Shown: positions 1 to 7,985 of the stretch, piece by piece
Position numbering within the stretch: the first letter of the stretch is position 1
Layout: each line of letters starts with the position of its first letter
NCBI GenBank assembly: GCA_963928055.1
Contig: CAWVDN010000002.1
Coordinates: 372,001 to 436,000 of the forward strand
DNA: 64,000 nt
Source of the DNA: Scatomonas sp963928055
GTDB taxonomy: Bacteria; Bacillota; Clostridia; Lachnospirales; Lachnospiraceae
Direction: 5' to 3'
Notes under the pieces: generated by a model
Databases searched by the model: none
What the model was told of the DNA's origin: nothing
Seen by the model: the letters and a program-made list of their open reading frames with translations, nothing else
Program-made: the position numbers and the translations under genes

Positions 1-253
1 CGTAGGCGTAGGTATCCCCCGCGTCGATCTCCACCACATCGTGAATGAGGATTATCATCAGGGTCTTCGCCAGGTCTATGGGCTCATTGGCGTATTCCCG
101 CAGGAGATAGGCCATCACCGCCATATGCCAGGCGTGTTCCGCGTCGTTTTCCCGGCGCCCTCCGCCGGTGAGATGGGTCTGTCTGAGAATCTTTTTTTCC
201 TGATCGATCTCCAGGACAAATTGCTTCTGTTTTTCAAATCTCTCCCTGTCCAT
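1..253 (-). CDS. HD-domain phosphohydrolase, N-terminal part (cut by window edge)
   Basis: The reading frame starts at an ATG at 253 and runs off the left edge, so only about 84 residues are visible. They contain the first metal-binding residues of the HD superfamily: a conserved His in the EHAWH segment near residue 39 and the paired His-Asp in ILIHD near residue 71. The spacing and the RQTHLTGGGR.END.EH pattern resemble YfbR/HDDC2-like nucleotidases and related small HD hydrolases, which dephosphorylate nucleotides in the cytosol. The exact substrate cannot be read from this fragment. It lies directly downstream of a small membrane protein gene in the same direction and may be the tail of that transcript. 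Confidence 0.8.
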   Translation of the reverse strand, partial: MDRERFEKQKQFVLEIDQEKKILRQTHLTGGGRRENDAEHAWHMAVMAYLLREYANEPIDLAKTLMIILIHDVVEIDAGDTYAY

Positions 254-254
254 C

Positions 255-572
255 TCAGCTCACTCCCACCAGAAACAGAGCCAGCCAGAGAATAAAGATC
301 ACCCCCGAAGAGATGGAGCCGACTACGGCTTCCCTCTGAAAGGTTTTTTTTCTGCTGATGCTGCGGAAGCCCAGAACGCAGCCGTACAGGGCAAGCAGCA
401 TAGCAAAAAATCCCAGGGCTCCCAGGGCTGCTCCCCCCTGGCCGGACGACAGAAACGATGCCAGGCACAGGATAAGAAACAGAGCAAAAGACACCGCTGC
501 CAGTATCACTGCATCCCGTCCGCTGCGGTCTCCGTCCTTTTTTGCGAATGAATATTTATATTTTTTGGCCAT
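255..572 (-). CDS. Small three-helix membrane protein (DUF6142-like)
   Basis: This is a 105-residue protein with a charged, lysine-rich N-terminus (MAKKYKYSFAKKDGDRSGR) and three hydrophobic segments at about residues 22-42, 48-70 and 82-104. It is therefore a small integral membrane protein with no recognisable catalytic motif. From memory it resembles the uncharacterised DUF6142 group of Lachnospiraceae. The start overlaps the end of the VanZ-family gene by 17 bases and its stop lies one base before the HD-domain gene, so the three are probably co-transcribed. No function is proposed. Confidence 0.75.
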   Translation of the reverse strand: MAKKYKYSFAKKDGDRSGRDAVILAAVSFALFLILCLASFLSSGQGGAALGALGFFAMLLALYGCVLGFRSISRKKTFQREAVVGSISSGVIFILWLALFLVGVS

Positions 573-1032
573 GATCCCACGTTCTCCTTACTCTGTTCAG
601 AATTTGAAACAGCAGAAATCCCAGGATAACCCCCAGGGTGTTCAGCATCAGATCATCCACATCAAAGCTGCCTGCCCTGGTAAACAGCTGGACCGTCTCC
701 ACGGCCAGACTCATGAAAAAGCCCAGGGGCACCGTGACCCGAAAACGCCGGAATCCTGCCGCCATGACCGGCAGCAGGAAACCAAAGGGCATAAATCCCA
801 GGATATTTCCCCCCAGATTGAGAAAAGCGGCGGTGCCGCCCACCTGCTGCCGGTATATCCAGAACCGTTTTATTTCCTGAAACGGCACCAGATTGTACCG
901 GTACGCTCCCGTTCCGGGATCCTGCCGGCCGTATTCCTCCGCGAAAAACAGAAAATAGACCAGCACCAGCACATAGAGCAGGAACAGGACCCAGCCGGCC
1001 CTGCGGATCCACTGTTTCTGTCTCTGGTTCAA
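556..1032 (-). CDS. VanZ-family membrane protein
   Basis: This 158-residue protein has four predicted membrane segments (about residues 11-29, 68-90, 97-118 and 128-148). It carries the VanZ hallmarks: a NLVPF motif after the first helix, the NLGGNILGFMPFGFLLP block and the acidic DVDDLMLNTLG block in the last third. VanZ proteins are membrane proteins of poorly defined role; the founding member gives low-level teicoplanin resistance in enterococci. It starts four bases inside the pyrE stop, so it is co-transcribed at the end of the pyrimidine operon, although nothing suggests a role in pyrimidine synthesis. Confidence 0.88.
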   Translation of the reverse strand: MNQRQKQWIRRAGWVLFLLYVLVLVYFLFFAEEYGRQDPGTGAYRYNLVPFQEIKRFWIYRQQVGGTAAFLNLGGNILGFMPFGFLLPVMAAGFRRFRVTVPLGFFMSLAVETVQLFTRAGSFDVDDLMLNTLGVILGFLLFQILNRVRRTWDHGQKI

Positions 1033-1724
1033 AGCAGTTCCTTTCGGATGGCCTCCGCCCCGTAGACTGCGTAATATGCTTTTATGGATTCTTTCATGGC
1101 GTCATCTATGACCACCTTCCCCTGGCAGGGACGGTTGTACAGGTATTCCACTACGTCTCCCATGGTGACAATGGCTTTGGCGCCAAAACCGTATTTTTCC
1201 TGGATCTCCTCCAGGGCGCTCTTTTCTCCCGTTCCCTTCTCCATGCGGTTCAGGGAAACAATGAGACCCTTGATATCCACATCCGCCTGGGCCTTCAGGA
1301 TCGGAAAGGTCTCCTCAATGGATTTTCCGGAGGTGGTCACATCCTCGATGATCACCACCCGGTCGCCGTCCTTCAGTTTGCTTCCCAGCAGGATGCCGGT
1401 ATCCCCGTGATCCTTCACCTCTTTTCGGTTGGAGCAGTAGCGGACGTCCACCCCGTACAGCTCGCTGATGGCCATAGCCGTGGCCACGGAAAGAGGGATC
1501 CCCTTATAAGCCGGCCCGAAGAGCACATCGAAATCCAGTCCGTAATGATCGTGGATGGCCTTTGCGTAGTACTGCCCCAGCTTCCGCAGCTGGGTGCCGG
1601 TGACGTAGGCTCCGGCGTTCATAAAAAACGGCGATTTCCGGCCGCTCTTCAGAGTGAACTCTCCAAATTTCAGCACATCGCTCTCCACCATGAACTCAAT
1701 AAATTCCTGTTTATAGGCTTCCAT
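1029..1724 (-). CDS. pyrE: Orotate phosphoribosyltransferase
   Basis: PyrE joins orotate to PRPP to form OMP, the fifth step of UMP synthesis. The 231-residue protein shows the phosphoribosyltransferase PRPP-binding motif VVIIEDVTTSGKS at about residues 120-132, preceded by LFGPAYKGIPLS and the Asn-Arg-Lys-Glu-Val-Lys-Asp-His loop. The ATG at 1724 was chosen because an AGGAGGTT ribosome binding site lies 7 bases upstream, and homology begins at MEAYKQEFIEFM. The open frame extends 61 codons further up without family resemblance. It is the last biosynthetic gene of the operon, 22 bases after pyrD. Confidence 0.97.
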   Translation of the reverse strand: MEAYKQEFIEFMVESDVLKFGEFTLKSGRKSPFFMNAGAYVTGTQLRKLGQYYAKAIHDHYGLDFDVLFGPAYKGIPLSVATAMAISELYGVDVRYCSNRKEVKDHGDTGILLGSKLKDGDRVVIIEDVTTSGKSIEETFPILKAQADVDIKGLIVSLNRMEKGTGEKSALEEIQEKYGFGAKAIVTMGDVVEYLYNRPCQGKVVIDDAMKESIKAYYAVYGAEAIRKELL

Positions 1725-1746
1725 ATTTTTAACCTCCTGCTGACTG

Positions 1747-2649
1747 TCACCGGACCGCTCCCACGAGCTCCCGGATATCTTCCACATGATTTTCTTCCAT
1801 ATACTGCCGGATCCCCTCGATGATCTCCAGGGCAGCCCCGGGATTATAAAAGTTTGCCGTTCCCACAGACACTGCCGTGGCTCCCGCCAGGATAAATTCC
1901 AGGGCATCCTCCGCCGTAGCGATCCCTCCCATGCCGATCACGGGGATCTTCACCGCCTGGGCGGTCTGATAGACCATCCGCACCGCCACCGGCTTTACCG
2001 CCGGGCCGGACATGCCCCCGGTCTTATTGGCCAGGGCGAAGCATCGTTTTTTCACATCGATCTTCATACCGGTCAGCGTGTTGATCAGAGAAACCGCATC
2101 CGCGCCTCCGGCCTCCGCTGCCCGGGCGATCTCCGCGATATCCGTCACGTTGGGGGTCAGTTTCATGATCACCGGCTGTTTCGCCTTTTTTTTGATCTCC
2201 GCCGTCAGCTTTTCCACATGCCCGGGATCCTGTCCGAAAGCCAGAAATCCGGCATTGACGTTGGGGCAGGAAATGTTGATCTCCAACAGATCCACCTCTT
2301 CCTCCGCCAGCCGCTCCACTACCTCCAGATATTCCTCCGGCGCGTGGCCGCAGACATTGACAATGATCTTTGTATCATACTGTTTCAGAAAGGGGATATC
2401 CCGCTGGCAGAACACCCGGATCCCCGGATTCTGCAGGCCGATGGCATTGAGCATGCCGCCGTAGACCTCCGCGATCCTGGGGGTGGGATTTCCCGGCCAG
2501 GGCACATTGGCCACGCCTTTTGTGACCACTGCTCCCAGTTGATTCAGATCCACCAGCTCGCTGTACTCCGCTCCGGAGCCGAAGGTGCCGGAGGCGGTCA
2601 TCACCGGGTTCTTCAGTTCCACGCCGGCTATCGTTACCTTCATATTCAT
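1747..2649 (-). CDS. pyrD: Dihydroorotate dehydrogenase B, catalytic subunit
   Basis: PyrD oxidises dihydroorotate to orotate using FMN. In class 1B enzymes electrons pass through PyrK to NAD+. The 300-residue sequence has the N-terminal NPVMTASGTFG motif, the catalytic-loop segment NISCPNVNAG with the class 1B cysteine (about residue 127), the FMN-binding IMKLTPNV and the C-terminal GMGGIATAEDALEFILAGA phosphate-binding segment. The presence of an adjacent pyrK confirms class 1B. The start ATG overlaps the pyrK stop region, so translation is probably coupled; a second ATG two codons in is an alternative start. Confidence 0.97.
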   Translation of the reverse strand: MNMKVTIAGVELKNPVMTASGTFGSGAEYSELVDLNQLGAVVTKGVANVPWPGNPTPRIAEVYGGMLNAIGLQNPGIRVFCQRDIPFLKQYDTKIIVNVCGHAPEEYLEVVERLAEEEVDLLEINISCPNVNAGFLAFGQDPGHVEKLTAEIKKKAKQPVIMKLTPNVTDIAEIARAAEAGGADAVSLINTLTGMKIDVKKRCFALANKTGGMSGPAVKPVAVRMVYQTAQAVKIPVIGMGGIATAEDALEFILAGATAVSVGTANFYNPGAALEIIEGIRQYMEENHVEDIRELVGAVR

Positions 2650-3419
2650 TACAGTTCCACCTCCGATGCCAGAAATACAGGGCCGTCCTTGCAGACGCGC
2701 TTATTGTGCACCTGGGAATGCTCATCCTTCTCCTTTGACTGGCAGACACAGGCCAGACAGGCGCCGATGCCGCAGGCCATGCGCTCTTCCATAGAGATCC
2801 AGCACTCCCTGCCCGTCTCCTCCGCCCAGGCTTTCACTGCCCGGAGCATGGGGGCCGGCCCGCAGGCAAAGATCAGGTCGCCCTGGATCCTCTGTTCCCG
2901 GACGGCATCCAGGACATTTCCCCGGGTGCCGAAGCTTCCGTCCTCCGTGGCGATACAGAGAGCGCCCTGGGCCGCGAATTCCTTTTCCAGAAAGCGCTGA
3001 TCCCGGTATCCCAGGACGATGCTCTTTTCTCCCGCGAGCTGTTTCGCCGTCTCCAGCATGGGCGGGATGCCGATCCCGCCGCCCAGCAGGATCACTTTTT
3101 TCCCTTCCGCCCGCTCCAGGGGAAACCCGTTGCCCAGCGGGCCCAGCACCGAGATCTCCTCCCCGGCTTTCATCCGGGAAAACTCTTCCGTGCCTTTTCC
3201 CGCCACCCGGTACACCAGGCGGAGCCGCTTCTGCTCTCTGTCGATCTCACAAAGGCTGATGGGCCTGGGGAGCAGCCGGCTGCTGTCCCGGCAGTACAGC
3301 GACACAAACTGTCCCGGCCGGGCGCTTTCCGCGATGGAGGGTGTCTCCAGCCACATACTGTATATATCTGTTCCGATCTCTTCCTGCGAAAGGATCCTGC
3401 ACCACTCTTTGCTTTTCAT
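2649..3419 (-). CDS. pyrK: Dihydroorotate dehydrogenase B, electron-transfer subunit
   Basis: PyrK carries FAD and a [2Fe-2S] cluster and passes electrons from PyrD to NAD+. In the 256-residue sequence the ferredoxin-reductase-type FAD motif RPISL lies near residue 53 and the nucleotide-binding GGGIGIPPM near residue 113. Four C-terminal cysteines (CGIGACLACVC then VCKDGPVF, about residues 221-245) form the 2Fe-2S site. Both neighbours overlap it by a few bases. The length is normal for the family. Confidence 0.96.
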   Translation of the reverse strand: MKSKEWCRILSQEEIGTDIYSMWLETPSIAESARPGQFVSLYCRDSSRLLPRPISLCEIDREQKRLRLVYRVAGKGTEEFSRMKAGEEISVLGPLGNGFPLERAEGKKVILLGGGIGIPPMLETAKQLAGEKSIVLGYRDQRFLEKEFAAQGALCIATEDGSFGTRGNVLDAVREQRIQGDLIFACGPAPMLRAVKAWAEETGRECWISMEERMACGIGACLACVCQSKEKDEHSQVHNKRVCKDGPVFLASEVEL

Positions 3420-4348
3420 GCTTTTGCCGCCTCCAGCGCTCCCGTGATATCCTGCACCATATCCGCCACCGCCTGACGGGCCGCCTCTCCAAAGTGTTCC
3501 GCTCCGAAGGACGCGTATTTTTCCTGCTTATAGGCGGCGATGATCCCCCGGGAGGAATTGACGATGGCTCCCAGGCCGTCCTCATTGAAGAAATCCACCA
3601 GATCTTTTCCCTGGCCTCCCTGGGCGCCGTAGCCCGGCACCAGGATAAAGCTTCTGGGCATGATCTTTCTCAGGGTCCTTCCCATTTCCGGATACGTGGC
3701 GCCCACCACGGCGCCTACATAGCTGTAGCTGTCGCCCATCAGCTCGCTGCCCCACTGGGCTACCTTTTCGCCTACCAGCTCATAGAGGGGCCTTCCCTCC
3801 ACCAGACGGTCCTGGAAATCCCCGCTGGAGGGATTGGAGGTCTTCACCAGGATAAAGAGTCCCTTCTTTTCCTCCCGGCACACATCCATAAAAGGTTTCA
3901 CGCTGTCCAGTCCCATATAGGGATTCAGGGTGGCAAAATCCTCATGGAAGGGAGCGTAGCTTTTGCTGCCCACCTGGACGGTTCCCAGATGGCCTGCCGC
4001 GTAGGCCGCGGAGGTAGAGCCGATGTCGCCCCTCTTGATATCCCCGATCACCGCCAGGCCTTTGCTCTGACAGTAGGAAACCGTTCTTTCGTAGACGATC
4101 AGTCCCGGGATCCCGAACTGCTCGTACATGGCGATCTGGGGTTTTACCGCCGGGATCAGATCCGCCACGTGGTCAACGATCTCTTTGTTGAACTGCCAGA
4201 TAGCCTCCGCGGCCCCTTCCAGTGTCTCCCCGTACTCCGCGTAGGCTTTCTTCTGCACCTGCGCCGGCACAAAGGAAAGCATGGGATCCAGACCCACAAC
4301 GATGGGAGCATTGGTCTTTTTGATATTTTCGATCAGTTTGTTAATCAT
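3416..4348 (-). CDS. pyrF: Orotidine 5'-phosphate decarboxylase (long subfamily)
   Basis: PyrF decarboxylates OMP to UMP, the last step of the pathway. The protein is 310 residues, the longer subfamily 2 form rather than the roughly 240-residue E. coli type. It contains the substrate Asp in VGLDPM (residue about 20), the catalytic tetrad region DIKRGDIGST (about residues 103-112) and the phosphate-binding PGYGAQGG (about residues 231-238). It lies between pyrC and pyrK and overlaps pyrK by four bases. Confidence 0.96.
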   Translation of the reverse strand: MINKLIENIKKTNAPIVVGLDPMLSFVPAQVQKKAYAEYGETLEGAAEAIWQFNKEIVDHVADLIPAVKPQIAMYEQFGIPGLIVYERTVSYCQSKGLAVIGDIKRGDIGSTSAAYAAGHLGTVQVGSKSYAPFHEDFATLNPYMGLDSVKPFMDVCREEKKGLFILVKTSNPSSGDFQDRLVEGRPLYELVGEKVAQWGSELMGDSYSYVGAVVGATYPEMGRTLRKIMPRSFILVPGYGAQGGQGKDLVDFFNEDGLGAIVNSSRGIIAAYKQEKYASFGAEHFGEAARQAVADMVQDITGALEAAKA

Positions 4349-4368
4349 CTGTTCTGTCCTCGCTTCTT

Positions 4369-5655
4369 TTATTTTTCTTCATCCCGGTAGACAATTTTTC
4401 CGCCGCAGATGGTGGCCTTGATCTTTCCCTTTACTTTTCTGCCGTGGAAGGGCGTGTTCCTTCCCTTGGAGGCAAACTTCCGGGCGTCGATGACATACTC
4501 CGCTTCCGGATCCAGGATCACCACGTCCCCCTCGCTTCCCTCCGCCAGAGAGCCCCGCCCGGACAGCTTCAGGATCTTCGCGGGATTTCCGCTCATCTTT
4601 TCCGCCATCTGCATGGGGGTAAGGATCCCCGTATCCACCAGTTCCGACAGGGTCAGCGCCGCCGCCGTCTCCAGTCCCACGATGCCAAAAGGCGCTTTTT
4701 TCATGGTGGTGGATTTTTCCGCGGTGGAGTGCGGCGCGTGATCTGTGCTGATCACATCGAACACATCCTCGTGAAGGGCCTGCCGCAGGGCCTCCACATC
4801 CTCCCTGGTACGCAGAGGCGGATTCATTTTGTAGTTTGTATCTCCGGGGATCATATCGTCGCTGCAGAGGGTAAAGTGGTGAGGACAGACCTCCCCGCTG
4901 ATGGAAACCCCCTCGGCCTTGGCCAGTTTCAGGATCACAGCGCTTTTCCTGGTGGAGCAGTGGCACAGATGCAGATGCACCCCGGTCTCCGCCGCCAGCA
5001 GGGTATCCCTGGCAGTGATGGCGTCCTCCGCCGCGTTGCTGATCCCCGGAAGCCCGGCTTTTCTGGCGTTCTCATCCTCATTCACGCAGCCCCCCGCTGC
5101 CAGATCCGCGTCCTCGCAGTGATCCAGGAAGGGGATGCCGCACCTGGCGGCTTCCAGCATGGCGTCCCGGCAGAGCCTGGAATTCATGACAGACTTTCCG
5201 TCCTCGCTGATGGCCGGCGCCCCGTGGGCCGCCATCCCTTCGATGTCCGCCAGCTCTTCTCCCTTCTGCCCCTTGGTGGCCGCGCCGGCCTGGAGCACAT
5301 GGATGGGAGCGCAGCCCTGGGCTTTCACTCTCACATAGTCGATCCGGTCCGGAGAATCCATGACAGGCTTTGTATTGGGCATGGCCACAATGGTGGTAAA
5401 GCCTCCTCTGGCCGCGGCCCTGGCGCCGGTCTCGATATCCTCCTTCCAGGTGAGCCCCGGATCCCGAAGGTGCACGTGCATATCAATAAACCCCGGCATC
5501 ACATAGCATCCCTCCGCGCGGAGGACCGTATCCGCCTCTGCCTCTATCTTCTTTCCCACCCGGGCGATCTTTCCGTCCTCGATCAGCAGATCCCCGATCT
5601 GGTCCAGCTTCGTATCGGGATCTATGATCCGTCCTCCCTTGATCAAAATACTCAT
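4369..5655 (-). CDS. pyrC: Dihydroorotase
   Basis: PyrC cyclises carbamoyl-aspartate to dihydroorotate. The 428-residue amidohydrolase has the metal-binding MHVHLRDPG motif (about residues 58-66), a downstream HCED, the HLCHCST segment and the catalytic DHAPHS (about residue 303), all typical of class I bacterial dihydroorotases. The ATG at 5655 is preferred to one ten codons upstream because GGGAGG lies 7 bases before it. It is the first gene of the pyr operon. carAB and pyrB, needed for the first two steps, are not in this window. Confidence 0.96.
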   Translation of the reverse strand: MSILIKGGRIIDPDTKLDQIGDLLIEDGKIARVGKKIEAEADTVLRAEGCYVMPGFIDMHVHLRDPGLTWKEDIETGARAAARGGFTTIVAMPNTKPVMDSPDRIDYVRVKAQGCAPIHVLQAGAATKGQKGEELADIEGMAAHGAPAISEDGKSVMNSRLCRDAMLEAARCGIPFLDHCEDADLAAGGCVNEDENARKAGLPGISNAAEDAITARDTLLAAETGVHLHLCHCSTRKSAVILKLAKAEGVSISGEVCPHHFTLCSDDMIPGDTNYKMNPPLRTREDVEALRQALHEDVFDVISTDHAPHSTAEKSTTMKKAPFGIVGLETAAALTLSELVDTGILTPMQMAEKMSGNPAKILKLSGRGSLAEGSEGDVVILDPEAEYVIDARKFASKGRNTPFHGRKVKGKIKATICGGKIVYRDEEK

Positions 5656-5693
5656 AAATATCCTCCCGCCGTCACACTTGATCACATCTGAAC

Positions 5694-5731
5694 CCCCTGT
5701 TCCCGCCTCTTTCCGCGGCGGCTGACAGGGG
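5694..5731 (-). promoter_or_regulatory. Stem-loop in the pyr leader
   Basis: The arms CCCCTGT and ACAGGGG enclose an inner CCGCC/GGCGG pairing, forming a strong hairpin 39 bases before the pyrC start. There is no U-run, so it is not a simple terminator. A CCGCC in the hairpin could alternatively pair with the GGCGG next to the pyrC ribosome binding site, which would allow translational control. I do not see a convincing PyrR binding-loop consensus, so regulation by PyrR is not claimed. Confidence 0.4.
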
Positions 5732-5748
5732 AGTAAACTTCAAGACCC

Positions 5749-5777
5749 AGTATACAGTAAAACCCCCGGAAATGCAA
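5749..5777 (-). promoter_or_regulatory. Promoter of the pyr operon
   Basis: On the minus strand there is TTGCAT, a 17-base spacer and TATACT, a good sigma-A-type match, with start of transcription expected near 5742. It reads into pyrC after a leader of about 85 bases. Confidence 0.6.
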
Positions 5778-5809
5778 CTTTGTAAACCCTCTGCAGCTGC
5801 AACTTTCCC

Positions 5810-5838
5810 TTGACTTTTGCACCCTGACTGTCTATAAT
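5810..5838 (+). promoter_or_regulatory. Strong promoter of the cold-shock gene
   Basis: TTGACT, a 17-base spacer and a perfect TATAAT give a near-consensus sigma-A promoter. Transcription should start near 5845, leaving a leader of about 360 nt before the cold-shock ATG at 6207. It is back to back with the pyr promoter. Confidence 0.8.
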
Positions 5839-5885
5839 GAAATCACAATTTAAAGAGATATGGAATTATTGAGATGCACATGGAG

Positions 5886-5945
5886 TCACTGGTTATTAGA
5901 GATTATATTTCATTCACCTTCAATATAATCTGTAATAGCCAGTGA
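5886..5945 (+). repeat. 24-bp inverted repeat (long A+T-rich stem-loop)
   Basis: Positions 5886-5909 and 5922-5945 are reverse complements except for one G-T wobble and one mismatch, with a 12-base loop. The stem is followed by ATTTTTGTT. It could be an attenuator within the cold-shock leader or the scar of a small mobile repeat. Confidence 0.7.
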
Positions 5946-5955
5946 ATTTTTGTTA

Positions 5956-5982
5956 AAAGCCCTGTCCAGCGGCTGCGGGCAG
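5956..5982 (+). repeat. 27-bp direct repeat, copy 1
   Basis: This 27-base stretch, beginning AAAGCCCTGTCC, is identical to positions 6106-6132, exactly 150 bases downstream. Each copy forms the left arm of a different stem-loop in the leader. Confidence 0.9.
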
Positions 5983-6105
5983 AGGCATGTTTACATGCCG
6001 AGGGCTGCAGACATTGGACAGGCTCCGGAAACGAACAAGGAGGACGACTGTCCGGATTGTGAGTTTTCGGGACGGCAGCGCAGCTGCCGGGCTTTTAACA
6101 AACAC

Positions 6106-6132
6106 AAAGCCCTGTCCAGCGGCTGCGGGCAG
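6106..6132 (+). repeat. 27-bp direct repeat, copy 2
   Basis: Identical to 5956-5982. Here the CTGTCC end pairs with GGACAG just downstream to form a compact hairpin about 70 bases before the cold-shock start codon. Confidence 0.9.
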
Positions 6133-6206
6133 CGGACAGGCTGTGGAAACAGATTCACCGGCTTGCAATATTTCATTTTTCTTATTTGTAATGGAGGTAC
6201 TACAAC

Positions 6207-6407
6207 ATGAACAAGGGAACTGTAAAATGGTTCAACGCTGAAAAGGGCTACGGCTTCATCACTGGCGAGGATGGCAAAGACGTATTCGTGCATTTCTCCG
6301 CGATCCAGGGCGAGGGTTTCAAATCTCTGGACGAAGGCCAGGCGGTTACTTATGATCTGACGGAAGGCCCGAAAGGAATGCAGGCTGCCAACGTTGTGAA
6401 ATGTTGA
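6207..6407 (+). CDS. cspA: Cold-shock protein (CspA family)
   Basis: This is a 66-residue single cold-shock domain that binds single-stranded RNA and DNA and melts RNA secondary structure in the cytosol. Both RNA-binding motifs are present: RNP1 as KGYGFI (residues 13-18) and RNP2 as VFVHF (residues 26-30), after the invariant GTVKWFN start. GGAGG lies 9 bases before the ATG. It is monocistronic: a strong promoter lies 370 bases upstream and a terminator follows within 45 bases. Confidence 0.97.
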   Translation: MNKGTVKWFNAEKGYGFITGEDGKDVFVHFSAIQGEGFKSLDEGQAVTYDLTEGPKGMQAANVVKC

Positions 6408-6450
6408 TCAGATTATAGAAAAACTTTCCCAGATGCGAGAAAACAAAAAA

Positions 6451-6506
6451 GGAACCCCCGCGATACGGACGGCAGCCGCCGTCTGCGGAGCAGGGGTCCC
6501 TTTTTT
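6451..6506 (+). terminator. Terminator after the cold-shock gene
   Basis: GGAACCCC pairs with GGGGTCCC around an internally structured loop, with A6 before and T6 after, so it can work in both directions. Confidence 0.85.
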
Positions 6507-6519
6507 AACGCAGCAGAAA

Positions 6520-6566
6520 GGCGCCGCTTTCTCAGCCTTTCCGGCGAGACGCAACGGCGCCTTTTT
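6520..6566. terminator. Bidirectional terminator
   Basis: GGCGCCG pairs with CGGCGCC; TTTTT follows on the plus strand and CTTTC on the minus strand. It backs up the cold-shock terminator and ends the minus-strand gene at 6586. Confidence 0.75.
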
Positions 6567-6585
6567 CATTCCTTTTCTGTCGCGG

Positions 6586-6855
6586 TCATTCCGCGGAACT
6601 GGAGGATTCCGTTCCCAGACTGTTGAGATAATCATCTACAGCGCTTACATCCATAGAGGTAGTGACTGTGTCCGCGTTTTCCACAGCCTTGACCTGAGAA
6701 TTCCGGTATACGGCCACACAGAACCATACCAGCAGCGCGGCCAGCACAACGGCTGCCGCCCCGATCTCCACCCGGCGCAGGACTTTTTCTTTCTTCATAT
6801 TTTTTTCTCTGTTAACTTTTTCCTGTTTATATCTGTCAACTTTTTTCTGACTCAT
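6586..6855 (-). CDS. Small single-pass membrane protein, unknown function
   Basis: The ATG at 6855 is preferred, giving 89 residues, because AAGGAG lies upstream at a workable spacing. The longer open frame has an unconvincing arginine-rich extension. The N-terminus is basic (MSQKKVDRYKQEKVNREK), one membrane helix spans about residues 28-52, and a short outside tail ends in Ser-Ser-Ser-Ser-Ala-Glu. The basic side should stay in the cytoplasm. No family is recognised. It is flanked by a bidirectional terminator, so it is probably transcribed alone. Confidence 0.65.
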   Translation of the reverse strand: MSQKKVDRYKQEKVNREKNMKKEKVLRRVEIGAAAVVLAALLVWFCVAVYRNSQVKAVENADTVTTSMDVSAVDDYLNSLGTESSSSAE

Positions 6856-6980
6856 CCTGAATGCTCTCCTTCTTCTGATTCCGTCCTCCTCCCGGCAGAG
6901 GCTCACTAAAAACGAGTATACAACATTTTTATCCGCTTGAAAAGCCCCGGACCGGAAAAACACAAAACATTCATAAATGG

Positions 6981-7009
6981 TTGTTCAAATTCTCCCTTTC
7001 AGGTATAAT
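6981..7009 (+). promoter_or_regulatory. Promoter of the corA-like gene
   Basis: TTGTTC, a 17-base spacer and TATAAT lie 50 bases before the start codon of the transporter. Confidence 0.7.
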
Positions 7010-7058
7010 ATGAAACGGGCAGCTCACACTATCAGCAGTGATACAGGAGGTGACCCAC

Positions 7059-7982
7059 ATGCAGTTTTCTGTGATCCGGGGGCTCCGGACGCTGCCGGAA
7101 GAACCGGCAGGCAGCGGGCGGGATCATCCGCGGCTGGAAGTCCTGACGGAACAGGAGGGTCTGGAGCTCTGCGAGGAACTGACCGGAGGCCCGGTCCTGA
7201 AAAAAATCCTGGCGGAAACCGGCCAGTACTGCCGGGCGGAACTGCTGCCGGAATGCACCCTGGGCACTCTGATCGTGCCGGATCGGGGAAATTCCCTGCA
7301 AAGCTGCTTTTCCGCGGTATTCTATATAAACGGGCAGCGGATGCTCCTGATGGTCCCGGAAGACCGGCGGCAGCAGATCCTGGAACTGTTTGAAGGGGAA
7401 GCGTTCAGGGACTGCGCCGATCTCTTTCAGCTGTTCTTCCGTTTCCTGGGGTTCCAGGTCCAGGGGGATATGCTTCTGCTGCAGAATTACGAAAAACGGC
7501 TCTCCACCATGGAGGAGGCCATTACGGAAACCTTTCCCAGGGAATGGGAAAAAAATATCAACTCCTGCCGCCGGGAACTGCTGAAGCTCCATTCCTTTTA
7601 TCAGCAGCTCATGGATATGTGCGAGCTTCTGGCAGCCAACGACAATCAACTGTTCCCGGAAGAGTATTCCCTGCATTTTTCCCGGCTCGGCGCCCGGATC
7701 GACCGGCTCTATGACCAAACGCAGATGCTCCGGGAATATGCCCTGCAGATCCGGGAGATCTATCAGTCCCAGATGGATCTGAAGCAGAATGATACCATGC
7801 GCATGCTGACGGTAGTCACCACCATTTTTCTGCCTCTGTCCCTGCTGACCGGCTGGTACGGCATGAACTTTGACCATATGCCGGAACTCCGGGAGCCCGC
7901 CGCTTACTTTATCCTCACGGCAGTCTGCGGCGTCCTGGTCCTTCTGGAGATCTGGTATTTTAAAAAGAAAGGCTGGCTTTGA
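7059..7982 (+). CDS. corA: CorA-family Mg2+/divalent metal transporter
   Basis: The 307-residue protein has a long soluble N-terminal region, then a helix-rich stalk and two C-terminal membrane helices (about residues 247-268 and 280-300). The family signature Gly-Met-Asn is present in GWYGMNF between the helices. CorA proteins form pentameric channels for Mg2+ and sometimes Co2+ or Ni2+. The ATG at 7059 follows GGAGGTGACCCAC. A small plus-strand gene starts 3 bases after the stop and is probably co-transcribed. Confidence 0.92.
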   Translation: MQFSVIRGLRTLPEEPAGSGRDHPRLEVLTEQEGLELCEELTGGPVLKKILAETGQYCRAELLPECTLGTLIVPDRGNSLQSCFSAVFYINGQRMLLMVPEDRRQQILELFEGEAFRDCADLFQLFFRFLGFQVQGDMLLLQNYEKRLSTMEEAITETFPREWEKNINSCRRELLKLHSFYQQLMDMCELLAANDNQLFPEEYSLHFSRLGARIDRLYDQTQMLREYALQIREIYQSQMDLKQNDTMRMLTVVTTIFLPLSLLTGWYGMNFDHMPELREPAAYFILTAVCGVLVLLEIWYFKKKGWL

Positions 7983-7985
7983 CAA

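Larger units (their letters stand above)
5845..6206 (+). promoter_or_regulatory. Long structured 5' leader of the cold-shock mRNA
   Basis: No credible gene lies in these 360 bases. They hold a series of inverted repeats: a 24-bp A+T-rich stem at 5886-5945 followed by ATTTTT; a large imperfect stem at about 5958-6032 (CTGTCCA with TGGACAG, GGCATG with CATGCC); a small CGGCAGC/GCTGCCG stem near 6073-6089; and a CTGTCC/GGACAG stem at about 6112-6139. Long structured leaders that control translation at low temperature are known for E. coli cspA; that this one acts the same way is inference. Confidence 0.6.

Noticed and set aside
5694..5731. pyr leader hairpin considered as a PyrR attenuator
   Set aside because: There is no T-run after the stem and no convincing PyrR loop consensus; only a generic regulatory hairpin is claimed.
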